Shown here: positions 46,401-51,725 of the stretch, piece by piece
Numbering within the stretch: the first letter of the stretch is position 1
How the letters are laid out: each line of letters opens with the position of its first letter
Origin: Petunia secreta
Taxonomy: Eukaryota > Streptophyta > Magnoliopsida > Solanales > Solanaceae
DNA length: 64,000 nt
Assembly: GCA_029990175.1 (NCBI GenBank)
Contig: JARKIP010000011.1
Coordinates: 28,866,001-28,930,000, forward strand
Reading direction: 5' to 3'
Program-made: the position numbers and the translations under genes
Notes under the pieces: generated by a model
Databases searched by the model: none
What the model was told of the DNA's origin: nothing
Seen by the model: the letters and a program-made list of their open reading frames with translations, nothing else

Positions 46401-49349
46401 GCAATATCCATCTAGAATTGATTGATGAGTAAATTCTTCAGCTATAGATTTTAGATTATCCAAGCTCTGGATTAAGTTTTTTCTCACATTGTTTGACCCT
46501 CGTATTCTAACAACAGAAAAAAGGAATTTCATCCAAGAAGAAAAAACAAGAGGCCAGCGGGGTTGATGTGCCAAATTCTTTAGGCTCTGATGATGACATC
46601 TGCAGACAAACAAATAATACATGTCCTGATATGGCTCCGTGCAAAAAACAAAGGACAATATGTTTGGATTTAAAGCCGGCAAAAGCTCAATCTGTTCAGA
46701 GTGACTGCTCTAAGAGTGCTTGTTACTCAAATAAGGACATCCAAGGTATGCACTCAAATTTCTGTAGCAAAAGGAAACTTCTTGCGATTTTTCCTATAAA
46801 TATTGAATTCAGCCCTAGTCTTATGAAGCTTTTCAGGATAACTGGCCTTCATATCCAGCTTTAAAAGAATTATTGTCTCATCCGGAGACAGCCATCCTCT
46901 ACCAGTATCAACATAACAGTCAGATATACTTTTTTTTTTTGGGCCATTCTGGCATATCACATTATGTGATTTTCTAGGCCATATCTGTTTACATGTAGTA
47001 TAAAAGAAGCTAAAGTTCACTCAGGCTAAATTGTCAATATACGTGATGTTATTTGATTCCTCGGCAGATTAAGGAGGATAGCGTATATTGTTAACTGGAG
47101 CAAAGATAAGGAAGTTTTCTTTTAACAGTCAAAAGTTCAAAATATAGTTAGCTGAGAATGTCCCATTAAAATTTAATATTGAAGTAAAATTAGTTTCAGA
47201 AGTACTCTGTTTGAGGAGAAGGGCTCAAACATTCTGGAAAGTCTATACGTGGCATTCTGTAATAGAATCAATGCTCTTCATTGTTTTAAATATATGTCAG
47301 ATTAAGAGGTTAAGGAAGCATGGAAAGAGTTAGTAGTAGTCATTCAAGATATAAACTTGCAAACTGTCACATCCTGTGATCTCTTCTACGTCTTCCTTAA
47401 TCTTCAGAGCTGAAACTCCAACCGAGTCATTGCAGTTTATCACTTTAATAAATTGCAATGTTTGAATATCCACAAAGCTGGATGGGATCTCTTGAAGAAC
47501 AAAGATGGGAAAGTACATAATATCATATAATTAGTTAGTTACACTCGGTTATTATTCCATTTGAAAGGGGAATAAACTACCATCTCAATATGATAGCAGT
47601 AGCTAAAGTTATTATTCCATTTGAAAGGGGAACAAACTACCATCCTAATATGGCAGCAAGGTGATACTTACAAATTTCAATTGGTATCAGCGGAAAGGTC
47701 CATCAGATTTGTAATTAAATAAGCATTGCATTGGAATTGCAGCCTAATATATCTGCCCTGCATATTTTATTGTGCTGTTCAAATCCTACAAAAGGGTGTC
47801 CCCTCTTGTTCCTGCACCTTCCGCTTTTCACAGGCCAATACCCCTCCCATAAAAGAGGTGCCATAACATGAATTTAGGATAGGAAATCTTTTTTTGGGAA
47901 TTTAGGATGGGAATAAAGAAAGCATTGTGTAGACAATGATCATGCTTTCTTTTCCATTCTGTGTCAAAAGTGTTGAGCATTTATAGCTTATTTGATAGAA
48001 GTCGAGTCAGTCTCTCCACCTTGGTGGGGGTAAGGTCTGCGTATATCTCACCTTACCCAGACACCACTTGTGGGATAACACTGGGTATGTTATTGTTGTT
48101 GTTGATGGAAGTCGAGTGTTAATTTCTTGACTTGTTGATCCAGCTCTTGTATGATCATAGTACCTTCTTGATACTCTTATAATTAAATTACCTTTTAAAA
48201 AAAGTGGCAAGTGGTAATTCCTCTTGCTACCTTTTGCTACATTTGGAGTAGTTAAGTTAACTCATTATATGCTGATAAGTAACATCCAATGAATATGTTA
48301 ATTCCTTTTCTCCTGTGGCATTTCCAGAATTTCTAAAAGTTACCCTCGTGTCAAAGCAATGGTCATCTGTCTTTCTTTCTTTTTTCTTTTTTCATCTAGT
48401 AAAATTCAAGAATGATCATCTATCTCAGATATTTGGATTCTAGTGGTAGCCATGCATTACTTTATTATGGCCTTTTTCTTCCTCCTTTCCATTGTTTTCA
48501 TCTGATCAAAATAATCAGCCACACACCAGGAAAATGATGCATAACCGAGACAAAATAAGTCCTTGAAGTAGAAGAAATATTGAAGAAAAGTGAAAACCTA
48601 GTTCAGTAAGTTTCAGTAACACATTATTAGGGCTTCTCTTAACCCTAGAATATACACATCGCTTTGTCTCAAACCCATTTCCTACAAAGGAGAAGGCTCA
48701 CTGAGACTGGAGTAAAAAAGACCTGGTTCAACTCCTGAATTTACCCTGTTCTTTAACAGTGTATGTAGCTTTTCGAACATGTAATGCAACATTGAGAAGA
48801 ACTTGTAAATACTTCTTTTATAAGAATCTTTCCCAAAGTTAAATGATTAAAGATCAGTCGGTTTTGCAAAGGTCTTGTGATCCTAATCACCTTAAACTTT
48901 TCGATTAATGCTATTTTCTCTTTTACTTGGCAGTAATTGGACCAATCGACATGAAAAAGGGTGGACCTCGCAAAACACTTTTTGAAGTATGCAAGAAACA
49001 GCACTGGCTAATGCCTAGTTTTGAATCAACGGAACGTAAATCCAAGTGAGACCAGTTTATCAGCTAATTTTTTCCTTCTTATTTTTATCAAACTGTTTCC
49101 TAAGATAGTCAGTTATTGAGGGTAAACTTCGGCCTGTACAGGACACTAATTGAATGTGGTGAAGGCGCTGATAAAAGGAAGGTTTATAACTGTTTTGCAT
49201 CTCAAATCTCATTGACCATACCTGACTATGGTTTAATAGAGCTTACTGGGGATGAAAGAGCTGGAAAGAAAAGTTCATTTGATTCGGCTGCACTTCTCAT
49301 GCTGTATGAGCTTGAACGACTGGGAAAAATCAAAATTGGAAAGGAATAA
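6577..49349 (+). CDS. DCL3: Dicer-like 3 ribonuclease (DCL3), 5' exons outside window
   Basis: Encodes a nuclear Dicer that cuts RDR2-made double-stranded RNA into 24-nt siRNAs for RNA-directed DNA methylation. Exons placed by hand: 6577-6711, 6823-6892, 16481-16545, 16653-16784, 19690-19842, 22195-22324, 25495-25600, 25707-25899, 26009-26169, 26253-26471, 27313-27572, 32025-32296, 32388-32908, 33002-33096, 33189-33235, 41028-41260, 41338-41547, 44437-44913, 45053-45313, 45492-45818, 46517-46745, 48934-49045, 49121-49349 (TAA stop). Domain order is helicase, DUF283, PAZ, RNase IIIa, RNase IIIb, two dsRBDs. DCL3 is preferred over DCL2 and DCL4 because of remembered matches to the Arabidopsis protein: KELHGT before ALSG-WG, the RRWTAPGQ stretch, and an MKKGGPR-TL start and KKSSFDSA segment in the last dsRBD. 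About 1,545 codons are visible, fitting a protein near 1,600 residues. All junctions are phase-consistent except 33235/41028. Confidence 0.9.
6893..7665. other. DCL3 intron segment left of the composite retroelement
   Basis: AT- and T-rich intron sequence. Short open frames here have no recognisable content. It ends at the target-site repeat GGCTA (7666-7670). Confidence 0.6.
7666..7670. repeat. Target-site duplication GGCTA, left copy
   Basis: GGCTA directly precedes the TGTAAC end of the TRIM LTR. The same five bases directly follow the TCACA end of the Tekay LTR at 16055-16059. Five bases is the usual duplication length for these retroelements. See the composite-element finding. Confidence 0.75.
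7671..7831 (-). repeat. TRIM 3' LTR (complete)
   Basis: 161 bp, starting TGTAACAGCC and ending GGGTGTTACA, with terminal inverted TGTAAC/GTTACA. It matches 7999-8130 with only a few differences by eye. Confidence 0.85.
7999..8130 (-). repeat. TRIM 5' LTR (29 bp missing at its outer end)
   Basis: Same start as the other LTR, but after GATGTGG the sequence switches to TACGTTCCC, which is Tekay LTR sequence (compare 15635). Confidence 0.85.
8128..8551 (-). repeat. Tekay 3' LTR, truncated to ~424 bp
   Basis: Corresponds to 15632-16054. On the minus strand it begins TGTGACG just after the polypurine tract. It ends abruptly at TGG, shared with the TRIM LTR. Confidence 0.88.
8571..9000 (-). other. 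Tekay 3' untranslated region with short tandem repeats
   Basis: Noncoding region between the chromodomain stop and the polypurine tract. It holds four near-copies of a motif around CTCCGGCAAGGAG spaced about 45-70 bp (8800-8940). Confidence 0.6.
9001..9240 (-). pseudogene. Tekay integrase C-terminal chromodomain
   Basis: The frame ends the pol gene. VKVLWRGQ-EATWEVEEDM is the chromodomain core that lets chromovirus integrase bind modified histones or heterochromatin. The frame differs from the upstream integrase frame (9188-9826), so a frameshift lies in the overlap near 9190-9240. Confidence 0.85.
9188..9826 (-). pseudogene. Tekay integrase, catalytic core end and GPY/F region
   Basis: Begins inside the integrase core (FHPQTDGQAERT, with the catalytic Glu near NNSYQASIGMAPYEALYGRR downstream) and continues through GDMVFLKVSP and the GPY/F motif (FIGPYEIL), ending with HPVFHVSMLRKY. 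It is separated from the upstream frame by a frame change near 9805-9826. Confidence 0.88.
9805..12258 (-). pseudogene. Tekay polyprotein: protease end, reverse transcriptase, RNase H, integrase start
   Basis: An 817-codon frame. Order: end of the aspartic protease (MGMDWL near residue 38), reverse transcriptase with PYRMAP, a KKDGS stretch, IDYRQLN and catalytic FIDDILVYS (near residue 300), RNase H (YCDAS, later TDH), then the integrase His/Cys zinc site (HLGATK...CLNCQQVK) and the start of the DDE core (NMDFVVGLP). The frame is lost soon after KEIVRLHG. By family the protein copies element RNA into DNA and inserts it. Confidence 0.93.
12240..12420 (-). pseudogene. Tekay aspartic protease active-site segment
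   Basis: On the minus strand a frame between gag and the large pol frame carries IDPGSTYSYVT, the DSG-type catalytic loop in its usual Tekay form (DPGS). A one-base frame change near 12250-12270 separates it from the following frame. Confidence 0.75.
12373..13892 (-). pseudogene. Tekay gag (capsid and nucleocapsid)
   Basis: The gag start codon is at 13892 on the minus strand (MVGTRNSNTR). A single-base frame change near 13800 breaks it, and the main frame runs 13710-12373. It has the retrotransposon gag core (residues ~60-200, with AMLWLEEVKRALR and WEEFEEAFTMNFIP), a Gly/Asn/Gln-rich linker, and the CCHC knuckle CYNCLEEGHYKFNCP. Protein packages element RNA. Confidence 0.88.
14095..14108 (-). 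other. Tekay primer-binding site (initiator tRNA-Met)
   Basis: TGGCTCTGATACCA here is TGGTATCAGAGCCA on the element strand, matching the 3' end of plant initiator tRNA-Met. It lies four bases from the LTR edge (14113). Confidence 0.85.
14113..16054 (-). repeat. Tekay 5' LTR, full length (~1.94 kb)
   Basis: Ends are TGTCACGACCC at 14113 and ACGTCACA at 16054, giving inverted TGT...ACA termini. It contains repeats of a CCCGACTATGG motif (about 14840-14945). Only its right ~424 bp have a partner at 8128-8551. Confidence 0.87.
16055..16059. repeat. Target-site duplication GGCTA, right copy
   Basis: Identical to 7666-7670; together they bracket the TRIM-Tekay composite. Confidence 0.75.
16060..16480. 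other. DCL3 intron segment right of the composite
   Basis: AT-rich intron leading to the acceptor CAG at 16478-16480. Nothing else recognised. Confidence 0.6.
16481..16784 (+). CDS. DCL3: DCL3 exons in the helicase insert region
   Basis: Exons 16481-16545 (phase 1 to 0) and 16653-16784 (phase 0 to 0). Products read GVSSTSDCEEQMSVLESLL and ELDEVVPSAKETCKFYDP, part of the region between the two RecA-like helicase lobes. The first exon is separated from the previous one by the 9.6-kb intron holding the TRIM-Tekay composite. Confidence 0.88.
17050..18720 (-). mobile_element. Decayed Ty1-copia relic
   Basis: AACACTTCTCCTCAAG near 17170 is, on the minus strand, a polypurine tract followed by an LTR start. 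Minus-strand remnants resembling copia RNase H (17250-17430) and reverse transcriptase (17990-18170) follow. The flanks (17050-17170 and 18540-18720) look like highly diverged LTRs. A fragment of a LINE 3' end in minus orientation lies at about 17440-17530. Boundaries are approximate. Confidence 0.5.
18998..19345 (+). mobile_element. Solanaceae-type SINE with a duplicated head
   Basis: The 3' part (about 19262-19345) reads GGTACC-, AGTCGAGGTGAGCGC and CTGGACACCATCGTCA before an A/T-rich tail, as in nightshade SINEs. The upstream 133 bp contain a tRNA B-box-like AGTTCAAATTTC and occur twice in tandem, 18998-19130 and 19131-19263, apparently identical. Confidence 0.65.
19449..19490. repeat. (TC)n microsatellite
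   Basis: About 20 CT units with one G interruption, inside a DCL3 intron. Confidence 0.9.
19690..19842 (+). CDS. DCL3: DCL3 exon, helicase linker
   Basis: 51 codons, phase 0 to 0, acceptor TACAG and donor GTATGA. The product includes DAALIDLQQSLPSQYKDTDD and ends LENLGIICAYE, the helical segment between the helicase lobes. Confidence 0.88.
19843..22194. other. DCL3 intron
   Basis: 2.35 kb without a recognised gene. About 20220-20350 resembles a MITE-like repeat (starting GAGCCCGTTTGG, with repeated ATAAGCCCATTAATA). The rest is AT-rich single-copy-looking intron with short A and T runs. Confidence 0.5.
22195..22324 (+). CDS. DCL3: DCL3 exon, helicase linker
   Basis: Phase 0 to 1. The product begins AVKICLENVNYDKEESEIF and ends SIIQDSMPQ. 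Acceptor TTGTAG, donor GTACCT. Confidence 0.88.
22495..22640 (+). mobile_element. Possible tRNA-derived SINE fragment
   Basis: GGTTGTGGGTTCGAGTCACC (22577-22596) is a good tRNA-type B box, followed by GGGCGGACC-like SINE body and ending in A/T-rich sequence. A box and flanking repeats not identified. Confidence 0.35.
22970..23988 (+). mobile_element. 5'-truncated LINE fragment (ORF2 C-terminus)
   Basis: Broken plus-strand frames encode the end of a LINE ORF2: a GGSRISFWG-type start, LHDWKM, then a zf-RVT cluster (CFMCRCSGEDVDHLLLH). The 3' UTR ends TATCATAAAAAAAAAAGG near 23976-23988. It is inserted in the DCL3 intron in the sense direction and has several stops and frame changes. Confidence 0.75.
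23990..25132 (-). mobile_element. Small decayed LTR retroelement relic
   Basis: Two diverged direct repeats (about 23993-24235 and 24905-25132) both carry CTCCTT-TATA-GG, GGGCTATGTATAATATGG-like and CTTGATATTCTA(A)CA segments. On the minus strand the right copy starts TGTTAGAATATC, a typical LTR start. GGCTCAGATACCA near 24691 resembles a reversed initiator-Met primer site. Only ~470 bp lie between the primer site and the left LTR, so nothing codes. The left LTR abuts the LINE A-run. Confidence 0.5.
25495..25899 (+). CDS. DCL3: DCL3 exons, start of helicase C lobe
   Basis: Exons 25495-25600 (phase 1 to 2) and 25707-25899 (phase 2 to 0). KLHVLLEIFKSLR is followed by CLIFVERIITAKVIERV, helicase motif IV, then YLTGTSTSVDALTP. 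Donors GTAATG and GTAAAC. Confidence 0.9.
26009..26169 (+). CDS. DCL3: DCL3 exon: helicase motifs V and VI
   Basis: Phase 0 to 2. The product contains LLFATDVVEEGIDVPHC (motif V) and QSRGRARQ (motif VI with both arginine-finger positions). Both motifs look canonical, so the helicase domain appears competent here. Confidence 0.93.
26253..27572 (+). CDS. DCL3: DCL3 exons: helicase end and DUF283 (Dicer dimerisation)
   Basis: Exons 26253-26471 (phase 2 to 2) and 27313-27572 (phase 2 to 1). The first ends the helicase with SVSLLNKYCEMLPGD. The second reads YRCKLTLSPDAAVQTIVGP then DACKKLHQLGALNDHLLP, the DUF283 fold that binds partner dsRNA-binding proteins. Intron 26472-27312 shows no recognised element. 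Confidence 0.9.
27573..28479. other. DCL3 intron before the second LINE
   Basis: AT-rich intron; the open frames on either strand show no recognisable content. Confidence 0.5.
28480..31698 (+). mobile_element. Degraded LINE (endonuclease end, reverse transcriptase, zf-RVT)
   Basis: A 5'-truncated LINE in sense orientation. It starts in the endonuclease (TGERFTWTR, SRLDRFLIS), continues through reverse transcriptase (a KAPGPDGF segment near 29330, YRPSSLVGGIYK, LDFEKVFD, GLRQGDPLSPMLF) and a zf-RVT cluster (CYMCKCSGEEVVH), and ends in an A-run at 31691-31698. The catalytic motif is altered: the YADD position near 30040 reads FTND. Many stops and frame changes; clearly dead and much older than the LINE at 1-5943. 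Its 3' end resembles that of the fragment at 22970. Confidence 0.85.
32025..32296 (+). CDS. DCL3: DCL3 exon after DUF283
   Basis: Phase 1 to 0. KLKELHGTARISALSGAWG is a DCL3-type landmark downstream of DUF283, followed by an Asp/Glu-rich beta region ending EVHLDAQQ. The preceding intron (27573-32024) is expanded to 4.5 kb by the degraded LINE. Confidence 0.9.
32388..32908 (+). CDS. DCL3: DCL3 exon: platform and PAZ start
   Basis: 173 codons plus 2 nt, phase 0 to 2. KLFQGLFFNGMFGKLF and FLKRNGWLTAEQ belong to the platform-like region; VVVAIHTGRIYSILDAV and SSYADYFHKK begin the PAZ domain, which holds the 3' end of the RNA substrate. Confidence 0.9.
33002..33235 (+). CDS. DCL3: DCL3 exons: PAZ end
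   Basis: Exons 33002-33096 (phase 2 to 1) and 33189-33235 (phase 1 to 0). YGIVLVYPGQPLLLLKQSHN is followed by LLVDFNKE, the conserved PAZ end, then GGVVLVKKEEVASEI. The donor of the last exon, GTAGTT after ATTATA, is the weakest in the gene and does not match the phase of the next exon. Confidence 0.75.
33236..33459. other. Start of the 7.8-kb DCL3 intron
   Basis: Short AT-rich stretch before the tandem duplication; nothing recognised. Confidence 0.5.
33460..34562. repeat. Tandem duplication of ~422 bp, second copy carrying a MITE
   Basis: Copy 1 is 33460-33881 and copy 2 is 33882-34562, both starting CTTTGAAGACGAATG. Without the 259-bp MITE and its TA, copy 2 is ~420 bp, and the copies are nearly identical apart from the number of CTA/CAA triplets. 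Each copy holds the 3' end of an RTE-type retroelement (GGCTATAT-AATCTTCATTGACCATG). Confidence 0.9.
34070..34328. mobile_element. Stowaway-like MITE (Tc1/mariner superfamily)
   Basis: 259 bp with terminal inverted repeats CTCCCTCCGTTTC/GAAACGGAGGGAG extending to GGATGAACC/GGTTCATCC, flanked by a TA duplication (34068-34069 and 34329-34330). The matching empty site survives in copy 1 of the duplication (TA at 33646-33647), which fixes both boundaries. Confidence 0.95.
34563..35086 (-). mobile_element. Relic of an RTE-like non-LTR element, left half
   Basis: Sequence such as GTCGGCGTAGGACATGACC is the antisense of a degenerate plant non-LTR reverse-transcriptase tail. It is interrupted by the copia element at 35087 and resumes at 40183. 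No open frame remains. Confidence 0.5.
35087..35250 (+). repeat. Copia 5' LTR
   Basis: 164 bp, TG...CA ends, TATATATA box near 35200. Confidence 0.93.
35251..35262 (+). other. Copia primer-binding site (initiator tRNA-Met)
   Basis: TGGTATCAGAGC immediately after the 5' LTR. Confidence 0.9.
35779..36548 (+). pseudogene. Copia gag
   Basis: Probable start ATG 35779 (leading to EYKLNGSNY). A TAG at 35827-35829 stands where the family has Trp, and the frame is then open from 35853. It has the UBN2-type gag core (SRMYEVCKAFYLSEKEAKSL, AVMSFLAGLPAEFE) and an Asn/Trp-rich repeat tail (WNNN-NDAGKW units, 36410-36545). A frame change in the repeats ends it before the zinc knuckle. Confidence 0.85.
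36550..37083 (+). pseudogene. Copia nucleocapsid knuckle and aspartic protease
   Basis: Frame carrying CRYCKEPGHIKRNC (CCHC knuckle) and WVIDSGATDHMTG, the protease active site. A short unit encoding IADGSSYNIG is duplicated in tandem (about 36887-36945). Ends at TAG 37081-37083. Confidence 0.88.
37090..37893 (+). pseudogene. Copia integrase
   Basis: Contains the zinc site H-H-C-C (HCQLGHP...CDSCHFSKH) and the DDE core: SDVWGP with the first Asp, RSDNAKEY with the second, and the Glu in NGVAERKNR. It overlaps the following frame by a frame change near 37805-37890. Confidence 0.9.
37805..39346 (+). pseudogene. Copia integrase end and reverse transcriptase
   Basis: Starts with the integrase C-terminal region (FGSTCYVRDVRPH), then a Ser/Thr/Pro-rich linker, then reverse transcriptase: KWVFSVKVNPDGS, KGYAQTYGVDY, LDIKNAFLHG, LKQSPRAWF and the catalytic YVDDIIITG. 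It stops at TGA 39344 just before RNase H. Confidence 0.92.
39374..40009 (+). pseudogene. Copia RNase H
   Basis: Begins RTDIAFAVSVVSQFMSAP and includes GFTDADWA, the first catalytic Asp. The middle is frame-shifted near 39625; the second half (39755-40009) has LWCDNQAALHIASNPVYHER, KHIEVDCHFIRE and LLTKAL, ending in a stop just before the polypurine tract. Confidence 0.9.
40017..40182 (+). repeat. Copia 3' LTR
   Basis: 166 bp, near-identical to 35087-35250. Confidence 0.93.
40183..40660 (-). mobile_element. Relic of an RTE-like non-LTR element, right half
   Basis: Continues the antisense reverse-transcriptase-like sequence split by the copia insertion (CTATGTGTGCTACTT, ATCCATATTAGCATC, AACTTGCAGTGCATATATTC). 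No open frame. The remainder to 41027 is AT-rich intron. Confidence 0.5.
41028..41547 (+). CDS. DCL3: DCL3 exons: PAZ-RNase IIIa connector and RNase IIIa start
   Basis: Exons 41028-41260 and 41338-41547 (phase 0 to 0 between them). The first has PLNNVHMPPELLV then LPSLMHRLESLMLASQLR, the long connector typical of plant Dicers. The second has the RNase IIIa signature ERLELLGDSVLK with its catalytic Glu and Asp. The acceptor TGAGCAG before 41028 has a good pyrimidine tract, but its open frame needs an incoming phase of 1, whereas the previous exon ends in phase 0. An alternative in-phase acceptor is CAAAAG at 41077, giving a shorter exon. Confidence 0.83.
41548..43720. other. DCL3 intron
   Basis: 41650-41790 reads like broken remains of LINE or exon-like coding sequence; A-rich runs at 41925-41955; a probable hAT-type MITE at about 42770-42960 (repeated TGTATTGTATTGT). 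No gene. Confidence 0.45.
43721..44052. repeat. Tandem duplication of 166 bp
   Basis: 43721-43886 and 43887-44052, both starting CACATCTCAGTTTGTACC; essentially identical. Located in the DCL3 intron before the RNase IIIa second exon. Confidence 0.93.
44437..44913 (+). CDS. DCL3: DCL3 exon: RNase IIIa catalytic end, RNase IIIb start
   Basis: 159 codons, phase 0 to 0. RRWTAPGQ is a DCL3 landmark, and KTISDCVEALIGAYY is the second RNase IIIa signature with its catalytic Asp and Glu. The end (DLESKLDYKF...LLLEAITHATT) starts the RNase IIIb fold. Confidence 0.95.
45053..45313 (+). CDS. DCL3: DCL3 exon: RNase IIIb first signature
   Basis: 87 codons, phase 0 to 0. RLEFLGDSVLDILIT is the RNase IIIb signature with catalytic Glu and Asp, followed by ELTDLRSASVNNDNFAYAAV. 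Confidence 0.95.
45492..45818 (+). CDS. DCL3: DCL3 exon: RNase IIIb second signature and first dsRBD
   Basis: 109 codons, phase 0 to 0. GDLVESIAGAILID supplies the last two catalytic acids of RNase IIIb, so all eight catalytic positions of the two RNase domains look intact. LPPLRELIELCDSLGYFLK to GSGQTRKLAKAQAALKLL is the first dsRNA-binding domain. An exon read without splicing would run on to a stop at 45888. Confidence 0.95.
45819..46516. other. DCL3 intron between the dsRBD exons
   Basis: Nearly 700 bp, AT-rich, nothing recognised. Confidence 0.55.
46517..46745 (+). CDS. DCL3: DCL3 exon: basic linker between dsRBDs
   Basis: Phase 0 to 1. It begins with a Lys-rich stretch (KKGISSKKKKQ), which may act as a nuclear localisation signal, followed by a low-complexity acidic and Ser-rich segment. 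PCKKQR near the middle is a second basic patch. This region is expected to be poorly conserved. Confidence 0.82.
46746..47993. other. DCL3 intron
   Basis: 1.2 kb, AT-rich. A ~28-bp segment (TTATTCCATTTGAAAGGGGAA) occurs twice at about 47549 and 47609. No gene. Confidence 0.5.
47994..48117 (+). mobile_element. TS-type SINE, 5'-truncated, with target duplication
   Basis: The body 48008-48103 reads GGTAAGGTCTGCGTATATCTCACC, ACCACTTGTGGGAT and CACTGGGTATGTT, ending (GTT)n, the hallmark 3' end of Solanaceae TS SINEs. It is flanked by a 14-bp repeat with one mismatch: GATAGAAGTCGAGT at 47994 and GATGGAAGTCGAGT at 48104. Confidence 0.85.
48118..48933. other. DCL3 intron before the last two exons
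   Basis: AT-rich; no recognised element. Confidence 0.5.
48934..49349 (+). CDS. DCL3: DCL3 last exons: second dsRBD and stop
   Basis: Exons 48934-49045 (phase 1 to 2) and 49121-49349 (phase 2, TAA at 49347-49349). IGPIDMKKGGPRKTLFEVCK begins the second dsRBD, and KKSSFDSAALLMLYELERL is its C-terminal helix. Donor GTGAGA after TCCAA; acceptor GAG at 49118-49120. Confidence 0.92.
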
Positions 49350-50521
49350 ATTTTAGCTGGTTCTAATTCTCTAGTCTTGCACTAACGCGTAGAATATTTT
49401 GTATGTAGCGCTTTGGGTCTACCTCTTACTCTTAGGAAAGAAAGACAGCAAGTGCAGTGTATATTTGCATATGAGAGGTAGTGACATTCTAATTCTTGCA
49501 TATCAAGAGAGTGCAGTTTCCATTATATATAGGCATTACTGGAAATCCTCCCTCTTGAATATAGGGATGAACTTGCTGGAGTAGTAAATATATGGCCCTT
49601 CATTTATTACCCATGGTTTCACAAATCTACTGTGGCTTCATTTCTCTTTTATGTTACACTGTTTTTATTAAGAAATGTGAAAGTACAAGATCCAGCTGAT
49701 TTGAGTACAGTGATAAGCGGTTAGCTGGAAATTATTTAGAAGTAGCTAGGAAGGAAGTTAGTTTTAACTGATTATCAGTTAATTATGGGTTTGAAAGGGT
49801 GGATTGGTGCCAAAATCACATTCAATTCTTTTTCTGAATGCATAAAAGATATATTGGTGTTCAAATCATTTTTTATGTGAGTCTATAGAATCTGAAAGAC
49901 TGAACCACGGTTTAGTCCCAGGATGAGTTGGGTATGGTTGTGCGTCCTACTTATATCATGGGGCGCTAATACAATCTGAAATTGTCTATGATACCATCAC
50001 AACAGCGTGTAACGTTTTGTGATGTAGAAAAATTTTTACCTTTCAATTCTCCCTAAACGTATATTTACCATTATAGTGGACATATTTTTACAACACTTAA
50101 GGAACATAAACTTACTTTATTTTAAATACATTACGCAAGTCTAAAACATAAGTTTAGTCATGCTTTTAGTAATTAGTGTAAGAGCAAGAACATTATGCAT
50201 CATTTCATTAACATAGCAAGCACTCGAAAAGATTAGATGAGGTTGGGAACTCCTCAACAGACGTCCCCACACATGCAAGGTCCCAATGCAACTTAATAAT
50301 ACATTCTTAGAACCTAAAAGCTCGTCTTCCTTTGTCTAAATCATGCTAATTATTTAATTAAAAAACAGGCATAAATTTCCATTCACCTCTCATCATTATT
50401 GACCTTTACCGGTGGAGCCTATAGCGACAGGTGTCAACTAGAAAAACCTGGTCGCCATTGACTTTTAGGGGCCATAATTGGAGTTTAGTTGCCCATTTTC
50501 ATTGCACCTTACTTCAATTCA
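49350..50521. other. DCL3 3' UTR and downstream spacer
   Basis: No clear AATAAA signal close to the stop. AT-rich sequence without a gene up to the next retroelement's target repeat at 50522. Confidence 0.5.
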
Positions 50522-50526
50522 GTAAC

Positions 50527-51725
50527 TGTTGCTCCCAAACGCACACGCAAGTATACGTAGTCGACAAGTAATAAAGTGATAAAATTGAGTATCGTTCTCA
50601 CGAGGACTATTGTTTAGACTGAATCCTAGCAAACAATTTCCTTAAAACTATTCAGGGATCTTTTTCAATAGTGATTGTGATTTTTACTAACTAAAATAAT
50701 AGTTAAAAACAAGTAATTGAAGTCAAGTAATAGAGAAAATTTTAAGTTGTTAACAATAAGGAAACGGTTCAGGGTCAGAGTTACGAACAATCCAGTTGAG
50801 TTTTCCTATTGATTTCACTCCTCGAATCCCGGATTACTAACTAACAGATTAAATGTACCCGTAAAAACCTTTCGATTCTTCACGGTCTATGCAGGCTACT
50901 CCAATCCCTATATGTCTATGGGTTGAATCACGTGCACGCATTAACGAATTCTGTAATTAGTTAAGCTAGACGAACAAGTATATGTCTATCCTACTCACAA
51001 ATTGGTTCCCCGATGCCCGGGTTCACAATCTAGCCATACTCTTTTTTATTGCGTTCATAAATTCCCTCTTTCGAGTTCAATCTAAGAACCATAGATAATG
51101 CCTAATTATCGGGCCCTAATAATTAAACAAGTGAAATTAAGAAAGAATAAATAATCCGCCATGGGATTCAATATATGGAATTCAATCTTCAAACATTAAC
51201 TTTCATGAAATACTCTAACCCTAGAACGGTAGGTTTAGTTACACATACACACAACACAAGAATTCATGTAAGAAAGATGAAATATTGTAATAGATGATGA
51301 AAAGGAATTAAACCCTTGGTTCAATGCGTAAGAACTCCAAACTTGCTCTTAGAATTCGATCTCCCCCTCTAAAATGAAATAAAAGAGGTTTTATATTGTT
51401 TACAAAGTGCTAGGATAAGTTAACCCAAAGCCTAATCTAGTTGGGAAAACTTTTGTCTCGTCAGCCTTAAAGCTTTCGCGGAGCCACGCCTTCACCATAG
51501 ACTTCAATTCTTCAGGGCTTTCTTGAGGCCTTGCTCCAGTATAGCTTCCAACGCGTCCATTAACTCTAATTTGCTTGTTCTTGCCTCGAATTCATCCGCA
51601 CCATTCCTAAAATCACAAATACGATAAGTGAGCACAAGAAACACAATTATCACATATAACGAGCGCATAAAGTACTAAAATGTGAGAATATATTAAGGTA
51701 AAATAGGCAAAATTGCCAAACATCA
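50527..51725 (-). repeat. 3' LTR of the gag-protease element
   Basis: 1,199 bp, TG...CA ends. Confidence 0.93.

Noticed and set aside
6577..49349. Assignment of the Dicer as DCL2 or DCL4
   Set aside because: Two dsRBDs and the length argue against DCL2. Landmark segments (KELHGT, RRWTAPGQ, MKKGGPR-TL, KKSSFDSA) match what I recall of DCL3 rather than DCL4, which ends differently.
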